Source: Stenotrophomonas sp. Iso1
Lineage (GTDB): Bacteria; Pseudomonadota; Gammaproteobacteria; Xanthomonadales; Xanthomonadaceae
Assembly: GCF_027497995.1 (NCBI RefSeq)
Contig: NZ_JAODBT010000002.1
Location: 248,001-312,000, forward strand
Length of the DNA: 64,000 bases
Direction: 5' to 3'
Of the stretch, positions 54,134-62,864 are shown one piece after another (position 1 is the first letter of the stretch; each line of letters opens with the position of its first letter). Under the pieces are notes generated by a model. It saw only the letters and a list, made by a program, of their open reading frames with translations, was not told the DNA's origin and searched no databases. The position numbers were made by a program, and so were the translations under genes.

Positions 54134-56778
54134 GTCAACTGCCGGCGGGCCTGGTCGATAACGTACCGGACACGCCGGCAGGTTCTGCCGGTGATGCACA
54201 GTGGGCCGCGCAGGCGCGGCAATCGCTGGCGCACACCGATGCACGTTTGTGCAAACGCTTCGAGCAGGGTGACAACGTCGAGCGCCTGCTCGGCGTGCGC
54301 GCACGTGCCGCTGACCAGCTGATCCGCGAAGCATGGCAGCGCTGCGTTCCCGCTGATGTTGGCTTGGCGCTGTTTGCGGTGGGTGGTTATGGGCGCGGTG
54401 AGTTGTTCCCGCGTTCGGACATCGACCTGCTGGTGCTTGGTGAAACTGAAATCCAACATGCACATGAAGCGGCGTTGGCACGATTGTTTGCGTCGCTGTG
54501 GGATGCCGGCCTGCCGGCGAGCCATGCCGTGCGCTCTGCGGCGCAATGCGCGCAGGCTGCCGCTGATCAGACCGTATTGACTGCGCTGATTGAAGCGCGC
54601 CCGCTGTGCGCCGACGCTACCGCACAACATGGGTTGGCGCGCGCTGTTTCGCCCAGCCTGATCTGGCCGCCACGCGAATTCTTTCTGGCCAAGCGTGATG
54701 AGCTGTTGCAGCGGCACCAACGCTTTGGCGACACCGCCGACAACCTGGAGCCGGACATCAAGGATGGCCCGGGCGGGTTGCGTGATCTCAACACCCTGGG
54801 CTGGATGGCGCTGCGCGCCTTTGGCGTGAGCAATATCGACGCGCTGGTGGGCCTGGGGCACCTCGGGTTGGACGAAGCCGCTGCGCTCAAACGCGAGCGG
54901 TTGGTGTTGGCGCGGCTGCGCTTTGGCCTGCACCTGGTGGCACAGCGGGCCGAAGAACGGCTGCGCTTCGACTACCAGAAGACGCTGGCCGCGCGCATGG
55001 GTTTCGGCGACGACGTCGAAAGCCTGGGCGTGGAAAAAATGATGCAGGGCTTCTATCGCAGCGCGGCGGTGATCCGCCGTATCAGTGACCGCCTGTTGCA
55101 GCGTTTTGAAGAACAGTTCGATGGTGAAGCAACACCCGAACCGGTAGGGGATGGTTTCTCGCTGCGGCGTGGTTATCTGTCTGCCAATGATCCGTTGTGG
55201 CCGCATGGTGATGTGCGCAGCATCTTTGCCTTGTTTGCCTGCTGGGCACGCACTTCGGACGTGCGCGGACTGCACTCGATGACTGCGCGTGGTCTGGCCG
55301 AAATGCTGGATGAGATTCCAGCCTACACGCAGGTGGACGAGGCAGTGCGCGACCAGTTCATGGCGCTGCTGCGTGGTCCGCGCGCGGTAGATACCTTGGC
55401 GCGCATGGCCCGTCTCGGTGTGCTTGGGCAGTGGATTCCGGCGTTCGCGCAGGTGTCTGGGCGCATGCAGTTCGATCTGTTCCATGTTTACACCGTCGAC
55501 CAGCACACGTTGATGGTGCTGCGGAATATCGGCCTGTTCGCTTCCGGGCGCGCGGACGAGCGTTTCTCCATCGCCCATGAAGTGTGGCCACGGCTGCGCA
55601 AGCCGGAGCTGTTGTTGCTGGCGGGCCTGTTTCACGACATCGCAAAGGGGCGCGGTGGCGATCATTCGGAGCTGGGTGCGGTGGATGCGCGCGAGTTCTG
55701 TGGCGCCAATGGCCTGAGCAGCTCGGATACCGAACTGGTGGCCTGGTTGGTGGAGCAGCACCTGCGCATGTCGGTAACGGCCCAGAAGCAGGACATCACC
55801 GATCCGGACGTTATCCATCGTTTTGCCGCGCTGGTGGGCGACCGTGATCGCCTGGACTACCTGTATCTGTTGACCTGTGCCGACATCGCTGGCACCAGCC
55901 CAAAACTTTGGAATGCATGGAAGGACCGGCTACTGGCCGACCTGTATTTCGCCACCCGCCGCGCGCTGCGCGAAGGTGTCGAATTCGCGTTGCCCGAGGC
56001 CGAGCGTGTACTTGAAGCGCGCGACAACGTGCGTGAGCAGATGAATCTACTCGGCTATACCGATCCGGTCATCGACCGCCAGTTCACAGCGATGCCCGAT
56101 GAAAGCTTCGTGCGTTTCCGCCCCGAACAGTTGGTATGGCAGGCGGCCTCATTGGTGGAAGTACGCAAGGGCGGCACGCTGGTGAAGGTGCGCCGTATCA
56201 CCCCCGAGAGCGATGCGCTGGAAGTGTTTGTGCATTCACCGGACCGTGATGGCCTGTTCGCTGCCATCGTGATGACACTGGACCGTGCCGGATACGGCAT
56301 CCACCGCGCCCGTGTGCTGGATGGCCCGGACGACACCATTTTCGATACGTTTGAAGTCACCCCGGTTGGCAGTTTCGCTGACGGCGACGCTGTGCGGCTG
56401 GAAGCGGCCTTGCGCAAGGCGCTGGCCGGTAATATCCAGATCCTGCGGCCAGCGCGGCGGGTGATGCCGCGGCAGTTGAAACACTTCCGTTTCGCGCCGC
56501 GCATCGAGTTCCTGGAATCCAGTCAGCGCGATCGCACCGTGCTGAACCTGGTCGCGCCAGACCGCCCTGGCCTGTTGGCCGATGTGGCGCATGTGCTGCG
56601 CGACCAACAGCTGCGCGTGCAGGACGCGCGCATCGCTACGTTTGGCGAGCGTGCTGAAGATCAGTTCCAGCTGACGGACCGTCACGACCACCCCCTTACT
56701 GAAACCTCCCGGCAGGCACTGCGTGATGCGCTGATGACTTGCCTGGAACCCGATAGAACGCCAGGAGACCCCCACTGA
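54130..56778 (+). CDS. glnD: Bifunctional PII uridylyltransferase/uridylyl-removing enzyme
   Basis: An 882-residue GlnD, the glutamine sensor that uridylylates and deuridylylates PII. The nucleotidyltransferase motif [19 protein letters not shown] is at residues 85-103. A GlnD-linker follows, then an HD domain ([20 protein letters not shown]) for removal activity, then two ACT domains ([20 protein letters not shown], and [20 protein letters not shown]). The start overlaps map; the stop overlaps dapD (TGATG). Confidence 0.97.
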   Translation: MSQLPAGLVDNVPDTPAGSAGDAQWAAQARQSLAHTDARLCKRFEQGDNVERLLGVRARAADQLIREAWQRCVPADVGLALFAVGGYGRGELFPRSDIDLLVLGETEIQHAHEAALARLFASLWDAGLPASHAVRSAAQCAQAAADQTVLTALIEARPLCADATAQHGLARAVSPSLIWPPREFFLAKRDELLQRHQRFGDTADNLEPDIKDGPGGLRDLNTLGWMALRAFGVSNIDALVGLGHLGLDEAAALKRERLVLARLRFGLHLVAQRAEERLRFDYQKTLAARMGFGDDVESLGVEKMMQGFYRSAAVIRRISDRLLQRFEEQFDGEATPEPVGDGFSLRRGYLSANDPLWPHGDVRSIFALFACWARTSDVRGLHSMTARGLAEMLDEIPAYTQVDEAVRDQFMALLRGPRAVDTLARMARLGVLGQWIPAFAQVSGRMQFDLFHVYTVDQHTLMVLRNIGLFASGRADERFSIAHEVWPRLRKPELLLLAGLFHDIAKGRGGDHSELGAVDAREFCGANGLSSSDTELVAWLVEQHLRMSVTAQKQDITDPDVIHRFAALVGDRDRLDYLYLLTCADIAGTSPKLWNAWKDRLLADLYFATRRALREGVEFALPEAERVLEARDNVREQMNLLGYTDPVIDRQFTAMPDESFVRFRPEQLVWQAASLVEVRKGGTLVKVRRITPESDALEVFVHSPDRDGLFAAIVMTLDRAGYGIHRARVLDGPDDTIFDTFEVTPVGSFADGDAVRLEAALRKALAGNIQILRPARRVMPRQLKHFRFAPRIEFLESSQRDRTVLNLVAPDRPGLLADVAHVLRDQQLRVQDARIATFGERAEDQFQLTDRHDHPLTETSRQALRDALMTCLEPDRTPGDPH

Positions 56779-57866
56779 TGGCCACCAAGAAGCCCGTTGC
56801 CAAGAAGGCTGCCCCGAAGAAGACCGCGACCGCAAAGCCTGTTGCTACCCAACCTGCTGCGAAAAAAGTGGTCGCCAAGAAGGCGCCGGCACCGGTGAAA
56901 TCCGCCGCCAAGCCTGCGGCCAAGCCGGTCAAGGCACCGCTGAAGAAGGTGGCTGTAGCCAAGCCGAAGGCCATCAAACCGGCCAGCAGCGAGGCGTTGG
57001 GTGCGCGCAGCCTGCGCAAGCCGCCAGCGCCGGGCGTGGCGGAAATGAAGTTCAGCATCGAGAGCGCGTTTGAGCGCCGCGCGATGCTGACGGGCGACGA
57101 GATTGAAGGTTCCACCCGTCCGCTGGTGAACCGCGTGATCGATGGTTTGGAGTCCGGCGAATTCCGCGTTGCCGAGCCCGACGGCAACGGTGGCTGGAAG
57201 GTCAACGAATGGTTGAAGAAAGCGGTGTTGCTGTACTTCCGCGTCAACGACATGGCCGTGATGGACGGTAGCCCGGCGCCATTCTGGGACAAGGTTGAGT
57301 CGCGCTTTGAAGGCTACGATGAAACCCGCTTCCGCCAGGCTGGCGTGCGCGTGGTACCCGGCGCCATCGCGCGTCGCGGCACGCACTTCGGCAAGGATGT
57401 AGTGCTCATGCCGAGCTTCACCAATATTGGTGCGCATGTGGGCGAAGGCACCATGGTTGATACCTGGGCTACCGTGGGTTCGTGCGCGCAGATCGGCAAA
57501 CACTGCCACCTGTCCGGCGGTGCCGGCATCGGTGGCGTGCTCGAGCCGCTGCAGGCCAGCCCGACCATCATCGAAGACCATTGCTTCATTGGTGCGCGTT
57601 CGGAAGTGGTGGAGGGCGTGGTCGTCGGCCATCACAGCGTCATTGGCATGGGCGTGTTCCTGAGCCAGAGCACACGTATCTATAACCGCGCTACCGGTGA
57701 AGTGACCTACGGCTACATTCCGCCATACAGCGTGGTGGTCAGTGGCTCGCTGCCGTCCAAGGACGGCACGCACTCACTGTATTGCGCCGTTATCGTCAAG
57801 CAGGTGGATGCACGGACCCGCAGCAAGACCAGCGTGAATGATCTGCTGCGTGGGTTGGCTGACTGA
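56778..57866 (+). CDS. dapD: Tetrahydrodipicolinate N-succinyltransferase with basic N-terminal extension
   Basis: A 362-residue DapD (E. coli 274). Residues from about 90 match the enzyme: [36 protein letters not shown], then the left-handed beta-helix ([20 protein letters not shown]). It makes N-succinyl-2-amino-6-ketopimelate in the DAP/lysine pathway. Residues 1-88 are a Lys/Ala/Pro/Val-rich, very basic tail ([20 protein letters not shown] style) resembling histone H1 or AlgP tails, presumably disordered. The ATG overlaps the glnD stop. An internal Met at 57045 could make the bare enzyme. Confidence 0.93.
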   Translation: MATKKPVAKKAAPKKTATAKPVATQPAAKKVVAKKAPAPVKSAAKPAAKPVKAPLKKVAVAKPKAIKPASSEALGARSLRKPPAPGVAEMKFSIESAFERRAMLTGDEIEGSTRPLVNRVIDGLESGEFRVAEPDGNGGWKVNEWLKKAVLLYFRVNDMAVMDGSPAPFWDKVESRFEGYDETRFRQAGVRVVPGAIARRGTHFGKDVVLMPSFTNIGAHVGEGTMVDTWATVGSCAQIGKHCHLSGGAGIGGVLEPLQASPTIIEDHCFIGARSEVVEGVVVGHHSVIGMGVFLSQSTRIYNRATGEVTYGYIPPYSVVVSGSLPSKDGTHSLYCAVIVKQVDARTRSKTSVNDLLRGLAD

Positions 57867-57887
57867 TCAAAGGCAGACTGCTGGAGT

Positions 57888-58004
57888 TTCTCTTCTCCTG
57901 CCTGCGGGAGAAGGTGCTCCGAAGGAGCGGATGAGGGGGCTTTTTGCTCTGCGGGCTTTAAAGCGCCCTCACGCCAGCCCCTCTCCCGTTAGCGGGAGAA
58001 GGGA
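57888..58004. repeat. Intergenic repeat with TTCTCCTGC / GCGGGAGAAGG ends
   Basis: Left end CTCTTCTCCTGCCTGCGGG, inner GAAGGAGCGGATGAGGGGGC, right end CCCTCTCCCGTTAGCGGG. The ends are mutually inverted and each is itself a small palindrome. It is a 117-base copy of the dispersed element also present, diverged, at 28505. It fills the gap between dapD and the ArsC-like gene. Confidence 0.65.
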
Positions 58005-58028
58005 GCACATCATTACGAGCTTTAAGCC

Positions 58029-58385
58029 ATGACCACGATCTACGGACTAAAAAACTGCGACACCTGCAAGAAGGCCACCAAGTGGTTGGATCGCTTCGAT
58101 GTTGCCTACACCTTTATCGATTACCGCGATAACAAGCCCAGCCCGGAAACCTTGACCGAATGGGCCGGCAAGGCGGGTGGCTTCGAGGCGATGATCAATA
58201 AATCATCCACCACCTGGCGCCAGCTGGCGGACAACCGCAAGGCAGCTGCGTCCGATGCCGAGTGGAAGTTGTTGTTGCGTGAATATCCGCAGCTGATCAA
58301 GCGCCCCGTCGTCATCACAGACGATGGACAGTTCAGCCAGGGCTTCAGCGACAACGGTTTCAAGAAGCGCTTCAGCATCGACTGA
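58029..58385 (+). CDS. ArsC/Spx-family reductase-like protein (YffB type)
   Basis: A 118-residue thioredoxin-fold protein. The N-terminal CDTCKKATKWL carries CxxC, and LIKRPVVITDDGQFSQGFSD near the C-terminus is the conserved Arg-Pro loop. In E. coli the homologue yffB lies next to dapE, exactly as here. Arsenate reduction is not established for this subgroup. The start MTTIYGLKNC is typical. Confidence 0.9.
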   Translation: MTTIYGLKNCDTCKKATKWLDRFDVAYTFIDYRDNKPSPETLTEWAGKAGGFEAMINKSSTTWRQLADNRKAAASDAEWKLLLREYPQLIKRPVVITDDGQFSQGFSDNGFKKRFSID

Positions 58386-58393
58386 CGCAGGCT

Positions 58394-58467
58394 GTTTGCA
58401 GTAGCGGCAAAGGCCGCCTGATCACTCCCGATGGAAGCACCCGGGCGGCGTAAGCCGCCTTGCAAAC
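58394..58467 (+). promoter_or_regulatory. Candidate three-way-junction RNA upstream of dapE
   Basis: A 7-bp closing stem (gtttgca 58394-58400 / tgcaaac 58461-58467) encloses two hairpins: gcggc/gccgc (58404-58408, 58413-58417) and ggcggc/gccgcc (58444-58449, 58454-58459), the latter with a GTAA tetraloop. The GAGG before the dapE ATG abuts the closing stem. An alternative pairing (gccgcc with ggcggc) is possible. It could regulate dapE translation; no known riboswitch is recognised. Confidence 0.35.
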
Positions 58468-58476
58468 GAGGCCCCC

Positions 58477-59604
58477 ATGAGCGACGTATTCGAGTTGACC
58501 TGCGATCTGATCGCACGTCCATCAGTCACCCCGGAAGATGCCGGTTGCCAGCAGTTGATCGGCAATCGCCTGGCGGCCGCCGGCTTCAACTGCGAACATC
58601 TGCGCTTTGGCGAAGTCGACAATCTATGGGCCACGCATGGCAGCGGTTCGCCCGTGCTGGTGTTGCTGGGGCATACCGATGTGGTGCCAACCGGCCCGGT
58701 CGAAACCTGGACCAGCGATCCCTTCCAGCCGCAGGTGCGTGATGGTGTGCTGTATGGGCGTGGCGCCGCTGACATGAAAGGTAGCGTGGCCGCATTCGTG
58801 GTGGCTGCAGAACAGTTCGTCGCTGCGCATCCGGAACACCCGGGCACGCTGGCGGTGCTGTTGACCAGTGACGAGGAAGGCGATGCCATCGACGGTGTTC
58901 GCCACGTTGCCAACGTGTTCCGCGAGAGGGGGCAAAGCATCGACTGGTGCATCACCGGTGAGCCGTCTTCCACGGCGACGCTGGGTGATCTGCTGCGTGT
59001 GGGCCGTCGCGGCAGTCTGTCGGCAAAGCTGCGCGTCAAGGGCGTGCAGGGCCACGTGGCGTATCCGGACAAGGCACGCAACCCAATCCATCTGGCCGCG
59101 CCTGCGCTGGCGGAATTGACTGCGCGCCATTGGGATGATGGCTACGAAAGTTTCCCGTCCACCAGCCTGCAGATATCCAACATCAACGCCGGTACCGGCG
59201 CCAACAATGTGATCCCGGGCGAGCTGCAGGTGATGTTCAATCTGCGCTACAACCCGCACTGGAGCGCGGAGCGGCTGGAGGCGGAAATCACCACGCTGCT
59301 GGACCGCCACGGCCTGGACTACGAGCTGAACTGGCACCGCAGCGGTGAACCGTTCTACACACCGGAAGGGCGGCTGCGCAGTGTGGCGCGTGACGTGCTG
59401 GCTGAATTCGCGGGAGGCGCGCCGGAAGAAAGCACCGGCGGCGGCACATCGGATGCTCGTTTTATTGCTCCGCTCGGCGCACAGTGCATCGAAGTGGGGC
59501 CGGTGAACGCCAGCATCCATCAAGTAGACGAGAACGTACGGGTGGCTGATCTTGAGCGCTTGCCGGATCTTTATCGGAAGTTGATAGCAAAACTGCTGGA
59601 CTGA
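58477..59604 (+). CDS. dapE: N-succinyl-diaminopimelate desuccinylase
   Basis: A 375-residue M20 metallohydrolase producing LL-diaminopimelate, the precursor of lysine and of the peptidoglycan cross-link. Metal sites are seen as [16 protein letters not shown] (His, Asp), [15 protein letters not shown] (Asp) and [12 protein letters not shown] (Glu-Glu). GAGG is nine bases before the ATG. It follows the ArsC-like gene, and the shared 90-base gap can fold (see adjacent entry). Confidence 0.97.
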   Translation: MSDVFELTCDLIARPSVTPEDAGCQQLIGNRLAAAGFNCEHLRFGEVDNLWATHGSGSPVLVLLGHTDVVPTGPVETWTSDPFQPQVRDGVLYGRGAADMKGSVAAFVVAAEQFVAAHPEHPGTLAVLLTSDEEGDAIDGVRHVANVFRERGQSIDWCITGEPSSTATLGDLLRVGRRGSLSAKLRVKGVQGHVAYPDKARNPIHLAAPALAELTARHWDDGYESFPSTSLQISNINAGTGANNVIPGELQVMFNLRYNPHWSAERLEAEITTLLDRHGLDYELNWHRSGEPFYTPEGRLRSVARDVLAEFAGGAPEESTGGGTSDARFIAPLGAQCIEVGPVNASIHQVDENVRVADLERLPDLYRKLIAKLLD

Positions 59605-59646
59605 ACCGTAGAGGTGCAGGCAGCGAAATCTTGCCGGGGGGGCGAG

Positions 59647-62556
59647 ATGGACAGATTTAGAGCGCGTTGCCTGCGGGTGGTTTGGGTTTGCGCACTGGCG
59701 TGTCTGCTGCCAGTGGCGTACGCCGCCACGGCAATGCATGGGGTGCCGCTGCTGCGCCACTTCGGGGCCAACCAACTGCCAGCGGCACCGACGTACCCGG
59801 ATGTCGTGATTGATCGCGGCGGCAACCTTTATGCGGCCAGCGGCGAAGGGGTGATGATTTTCCGCAGTGGCGTGTGGGAGCTGTTGGACGCCCCTGGCAG
59901 GGCTCCCGTTTATTCGTTGTTGCTAGCGCGCGATGGCAGCATTTATGTCGCCGGTGAGGGCATATTCGGCCAGTTGCGACAACGTCAGGACGGCACCCAT
60001 GGCTTCGTGGATCTGTTGCCACGGTTGGCCAGTGCGGGTTCGCTGCAGGTGCCGGCCCAGATCTATTCGTTGGGTGAAACCTCACGCGGTGTCCATGCGG
60101 TGAGTTCTGGCGCGTTGTTCGTGCTGAACAAAGATGGCAGTACCTCACGGCGGGCGTTGACGATGGCCGGCAGCCAGCGCCTGCTGGTCGTGGGCGACGA
60201 GATCTACTTCCGCATTGCCGGGGAAGGGCTGTATCGCATGGGCGACGCGGCACCGGAACGGGTGGCCGGGACGCAGGCACTGGCGAATGTAGCTGTTACG
60301 GATATCTGGAAGTATCAGGGGGGGCTGTTGGTCGTCGCTGCCGATGGCTTCCATTTCAGCGACGGCAAGCAGCTGCGCAAGTTGAAAACCGATGCCGATG
60401 CCGCCTTCCGGCAGCACGGGCCTTATACCGGCGTGGCTCTGGCTGACGGCGGTTTCGTGATTGGCAGCTACGACGGCACCGTGATGCGGTTTTCGCCGGA
60501 CTTGCGCCTGCTCGACAGCTTCATGGCAAACCCCAACGGCATGCACGGGCTGGTGGAGGATCGCGAGGGTGGGCTCTGGGTTGTCGGTGAAAACGGGCTT
60601 ACCCGCATACGTTTGTCCTCGCCCTGGACGCGCTATGACCAGTCGCAAGGGCTGGCGGGCCGGCTCTACGACAGTGCCTGGTATGACGGCCGGTTGTGGG
60701 TGGCGAGTCTGGGTGTGTGGCGTGCGGATCCCTTGGCCAGCAGCGCCCTGAGATTTTCGCGACAACCGTGGCCGTACCGGGATTTGGAAGTGTTTGCGCT
60801 GCAGGGCACCGCCGCCGGCTTGGTGATTGGTGATCGCCATGGGCTGATGGTGCTTGAACCGGGGGCGAGGCAGCCACGGCGGCTGCTCGATACACAGTTG
60901 AATACCAGCGTCGACAAGCTGTTGCCGTCGGCCTTCGATGCAGAACGGATGCTGGCGTCAGGTGCAGGGCGGGTGATCCTGCTGGGGCAACGCAACGGGC
61001 GCTGGCAGGTGATGACGCAATGGCCAACCGGAATCAGCACCGTACTTGGCATGTACGAAGTGGCCCCGGGTGAGGTCTGGGCCGGCGACGCGAAGGGAGA
61101 TGTGCATCGGTGGCGCTTTGACCCCGACAGCGGACAGTTGCACGAACATCGTCGTTTCGGGGCTGCGCAGGGCTTGGAGGTTGAACCGGCACGCGGCACA
61201 CGGCTGTTCCGTAGCGAGGGCGTGATGTATGCAATTTCTGGCGCGCAGGTACGCAAGCTGGACGGCGAACGTTTTGTCAGCGCCGAACTACCCGCGCTTC
61301 CCGGCCTGGCGTCGCCCGGTGATCTGGAAGGCCAGTCCAACGAGAAGGGCAGTTTCGTCTGGACGTCGCGCCAGCTCTGGTGGCGCAAACCGGGCACTGC
61401 CACGTTCCAGCTGCAGCAGGTCAGTGATAGCCGCGTGCCGGGGTTTTCGGCAGTGGCCTTGCACGGTGATGGGCAGGTCCGCGTGGTAACCCGCGACAGC
61501 GTATTGCAGCTGGATGCCGAGTTTCCCGAGCCTGCTACAGCGCCGCCCCTGGCACGGCTGGACCGGATCGAGCTGCAGCAACCGGGTCAGCCGGGAGTGC
61601 TGCTCCCGCTGTCACCGGAGACGCGGCTGGCGTTACCGGCAGGCGCGGGCTTGGCGCTGCGATTCGGCATCCAGAGCATGGAGCCGGATGTGGCGTTTCG
61701 TTATCGCATGCCCGGTTACCACGACGAATGGTCGGCATGGAGTGCGGGGCGCGAGCTGACCTATCAGCGCTTACCGGCCGGTGATTTCACCTTTCAGCTA
61801 CAGGCGCGTATTCAGGGCGGTGTTCCAACCGCATCTGCGCGTTATCCGCTGCAGGTAGCCCCGTTCTGGTACCAGCGTGGATGGGCATGGGGCCTGTTTG
61901 GCATTGTCGGCGTGTTGTTCATTACAGGCGTGGTGCACCTGCGTAACCGTAGCGCCAACGCTCGACTGCGCGAGCTGGAGCGCAAGATCGCCGAGCGCAC
62001 GACTGCGTTGCAGGCCGCAAATTCCCGCCTTTCCGCGTTGGTTGTCACAGATGGCCTCACCGGTATCGCCAATCGACACGCCATGGAAAAGGCATTGCAA
62101 CGCGCATGGCAGCGTTGTGCCAAACGGGGCGAGCCGCTGGCGGTAATGATGATCGATGTGGATCACTTCAAACGGTTCAACGACACCAACGGTCATCACA
62201 TGGGTGACCAGCAGCTGCGTCGAGTAGCCGGGATTCTTGCTGCTGAGACAGACGACGCAGATGAACTGGTGGCGCGCTATGGCGGCGAGGAGTTTGTGGT
62301 CATCCTTCCGGGCAGTGAGCGCGAGGTGGCCGCGACGCGCGCCGAACGGCTGCGCAGCAGGGTGGAGCAGGCCAGTGCTGAAGCTGGCCTGCCGGTAACT
62401 ATCAGTGTCGGAGTGGCGGTAGTGGCCCCTCTTCTGGAGGATGACCCGATGGCACTGGTGCGCTGTGCCGATCAGGCGCTGTACCGGGTCAAGCGCAATG
62501 GGCGCAACCGGGTGGAGGTTGCTGAGCTGGATGACTGGGCGGCGGCCCGGGCATGA
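59647..62556 (+). CDS. Periplasmic-sensor diguanylate cyclase (propeller, Y_Y_Y, GGDEF)
   Basis: A 969-residue membrane protein. An N-terminal signal/anchor (WVCALACLLPVAYA) is followed by a large periplasmic region of repeated beta-propeller blades (about residues 35-620), then a Y_Y_Y-like domain (YRMPGYHDEWSAWSAGRELT), one transmembrane helix (GLFGIVGVLFITGVVHL), a short coiled coil and a GGDEF domain with DGLTGIANRH, RYGGEEF. The inhibitory RxxD is absent. The architecture is that of hybrid two-component sensor-type cyclases. The start at 59647 follows a G-rich ribosome site; GTG 59614 is rejected. dapE ends 42 bases upstream. Confidence 0.88.
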   Translation: MDRFRARCLRVVWVCALACLLPVAYAATAMHGVPLLRHFGANQLPAAPTYPDVVIDRGGNLYAASGEGVMIFRSGVWELLDAPGRAPVYSLLLARDGSIYVAGEGIFGQLRQRQDGTHGFVDLLPRLASAGSLQVPAQIYSLGETSRGVHAVSSGALFVLNKDGSTSRRALTMAGSQRLLVVGDEIYFRIAGEGLYRMGDAAPERVAGTQALANVAVTDIWKYQGGLLVVAADGFHFSDGKQLRKLKTDADAAFRQHGPYTGVALADGGFVIGSYDGTVMRFSPDLRLLDSFMANPNGMHGLVEDREGGLWVVGENGLTRIRLSSPWTRYDQSQGLAGRLYDSAWYDGRLWVASLGVWRADPLASSALRFSRQPWPYRDLEVFALQGTAAGLVIGDRHGLMVLEPGARQPRRLLDTQLNTSVDKLLPSAFDAERMLASGAGRVILLGQRNGRWQVMTQWPTGISTVLGMYEVAPGEVWAGDAKGDVHRWRFDPDSGQLHEHRRFGAAQGLEVEPARGTRLFRSEGVMYAISGAQVRKLDGERFVSAELPALPGLASPGDLEGQSNEKGSFVWTSRQLWWRKPGTATFQLQQVSDSRVPGFSAVALHGDGQVRVVTRDSVLQLDAEFPEPATAPPLARLDRIELQQPGQPGVLLPLSPETRLALPAGAGLALRFGIQSMEPDVAFRYRMPGYHDEWSAWSAGRELTYQRLPAGDFTFQLQARIQGGVPTASARYPLQVAPFWYQRGWAWGLFGIVGVLFITGVVHLRNRSANARLRELERKIAERTTALQAANSRLSALVVTDGLTGIANRHAMEKALQRAWQRCAKRGEPLAVMMIDVDHFKRFNDTNGHHMGDQQLRRVAGILAAETDDADELVARYGGEEFVVILPGSEREVAATRAERLRSRVEQASAEAGLPVTISVGVAVVAPLLEDDPMALVRCADQALYRVKRNGRNRVEVAELDDWAAARA

Positions 62557-62581
62557 CGATGAGTCATTTCCATTGAAACAG

Positions 62582-62611
62582 TTGCGCGGCTCCTGAAACC
62601 CGAGCTATCGT
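62582..62611 (+). promoter_or_regulatory. Candidate promoter of the asnB leader
   Basis: TTGCGC (62582-62587) and TATCGT (62606-62611) with an 18-base spacer. The start would fall at or next to the leader ATG (62619), giving a leaderless leader peptide. The hexamers are only moderately close to consensus; the pattern (-10 ending seven bases before an ATG) resembles that before map and rluF. Confidence 0.45.
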
Positions 62612-62618
62612 CGGCCCC

Positions 62619-62720
62619 ATGAACCGCACCGCCCGCACCAACGTGAATAATTCGAACAATCGCAATAACGCGATTGCGAATAATCGCGCGCGGCCGATGC
62701 GGAACTGTAACCAGAGCTAG
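62619..62720 (+). CDS. Asparagine-rich leader peptide of asnB attenuator
   Basis: A 33-residue frame from ATG 62619 to TAG 62718-62720. Asn occurs at residues 2, 8, 10, 11, 13, 14, 16, 17, 21, 22, 29 and 31 (12 of 33; six AAT and six AAC). This is far above any background in a GC-rich genome, where AAT is rare. The densest stretch is codons 8-22 (nine Asn). It lies directly before a terminator and asnB. The design matches His, Thr and other leader peptides in which ribosomes stall when the cognate tRNA is uncharged. Residues 26-28 (CCG ATG CGG) double as the antiterminator segment. Confidence 0.85.
   Translation: MNRTARTNVNNSNNRNNAIANNRARPMRNCNQS
62669..62688 (+). promoter_or_regulatory. Hairpin inside the leader frame
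   Basis: cgcgatt (62669-62675) can pair with aatcgcg (62682-62688), spanning codons 17-23. It could slow RNA polymerase to let the ribosome catch up, or compete with the downstream antiterminator segment when the leader is not being translated. Confidence 0.45.
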
Positions 62721-62759
62721 AAACAGCAACACGCTCCGGACTCCAGAAAACCCGCATCG
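62695..62759 (+). promoter_or_regulatory. Antiterminator of the asnB leader
   Basis: cgatgcgg (62695-62702, within leader codons 26-28) is complementary over eight bases to ccgcatcg (62752-62759), the 5' arm of the terminator. The two structures exclude each other, because the same 5' arm also pairs with cgatgcggg at 62762-62770. A ribosome stalled at Asn 10-21 would leave 62695-62702 free to pair and allow read-through into asnB. Confidence 0.75.
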
Positions 62760-62777
62760 ACCGATGCGGGTTTTTTT
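62747..62777 (+). terminator. Attenuator terminator upstream of asnB
   Basis: Stem cccgcatcg (62751-62759) / cgatgcggg (62762-62770), extended by AAAA/TTTT, followed by seven T (62771-62777). It is a strong intrinsic terminator located 88 bases before the asnB start, between the Asn-rich leader and the gene. Confidence 0.92.
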
Positions 62778-62864
62778 GTGGCCGGGCGGGAACACCAAGC
62801 GGCTGCGTTTTCGGTACGCCGTTGCTTCGACTGTTTGCCCCCACAAAACCCCAGGAGCTTTCCC

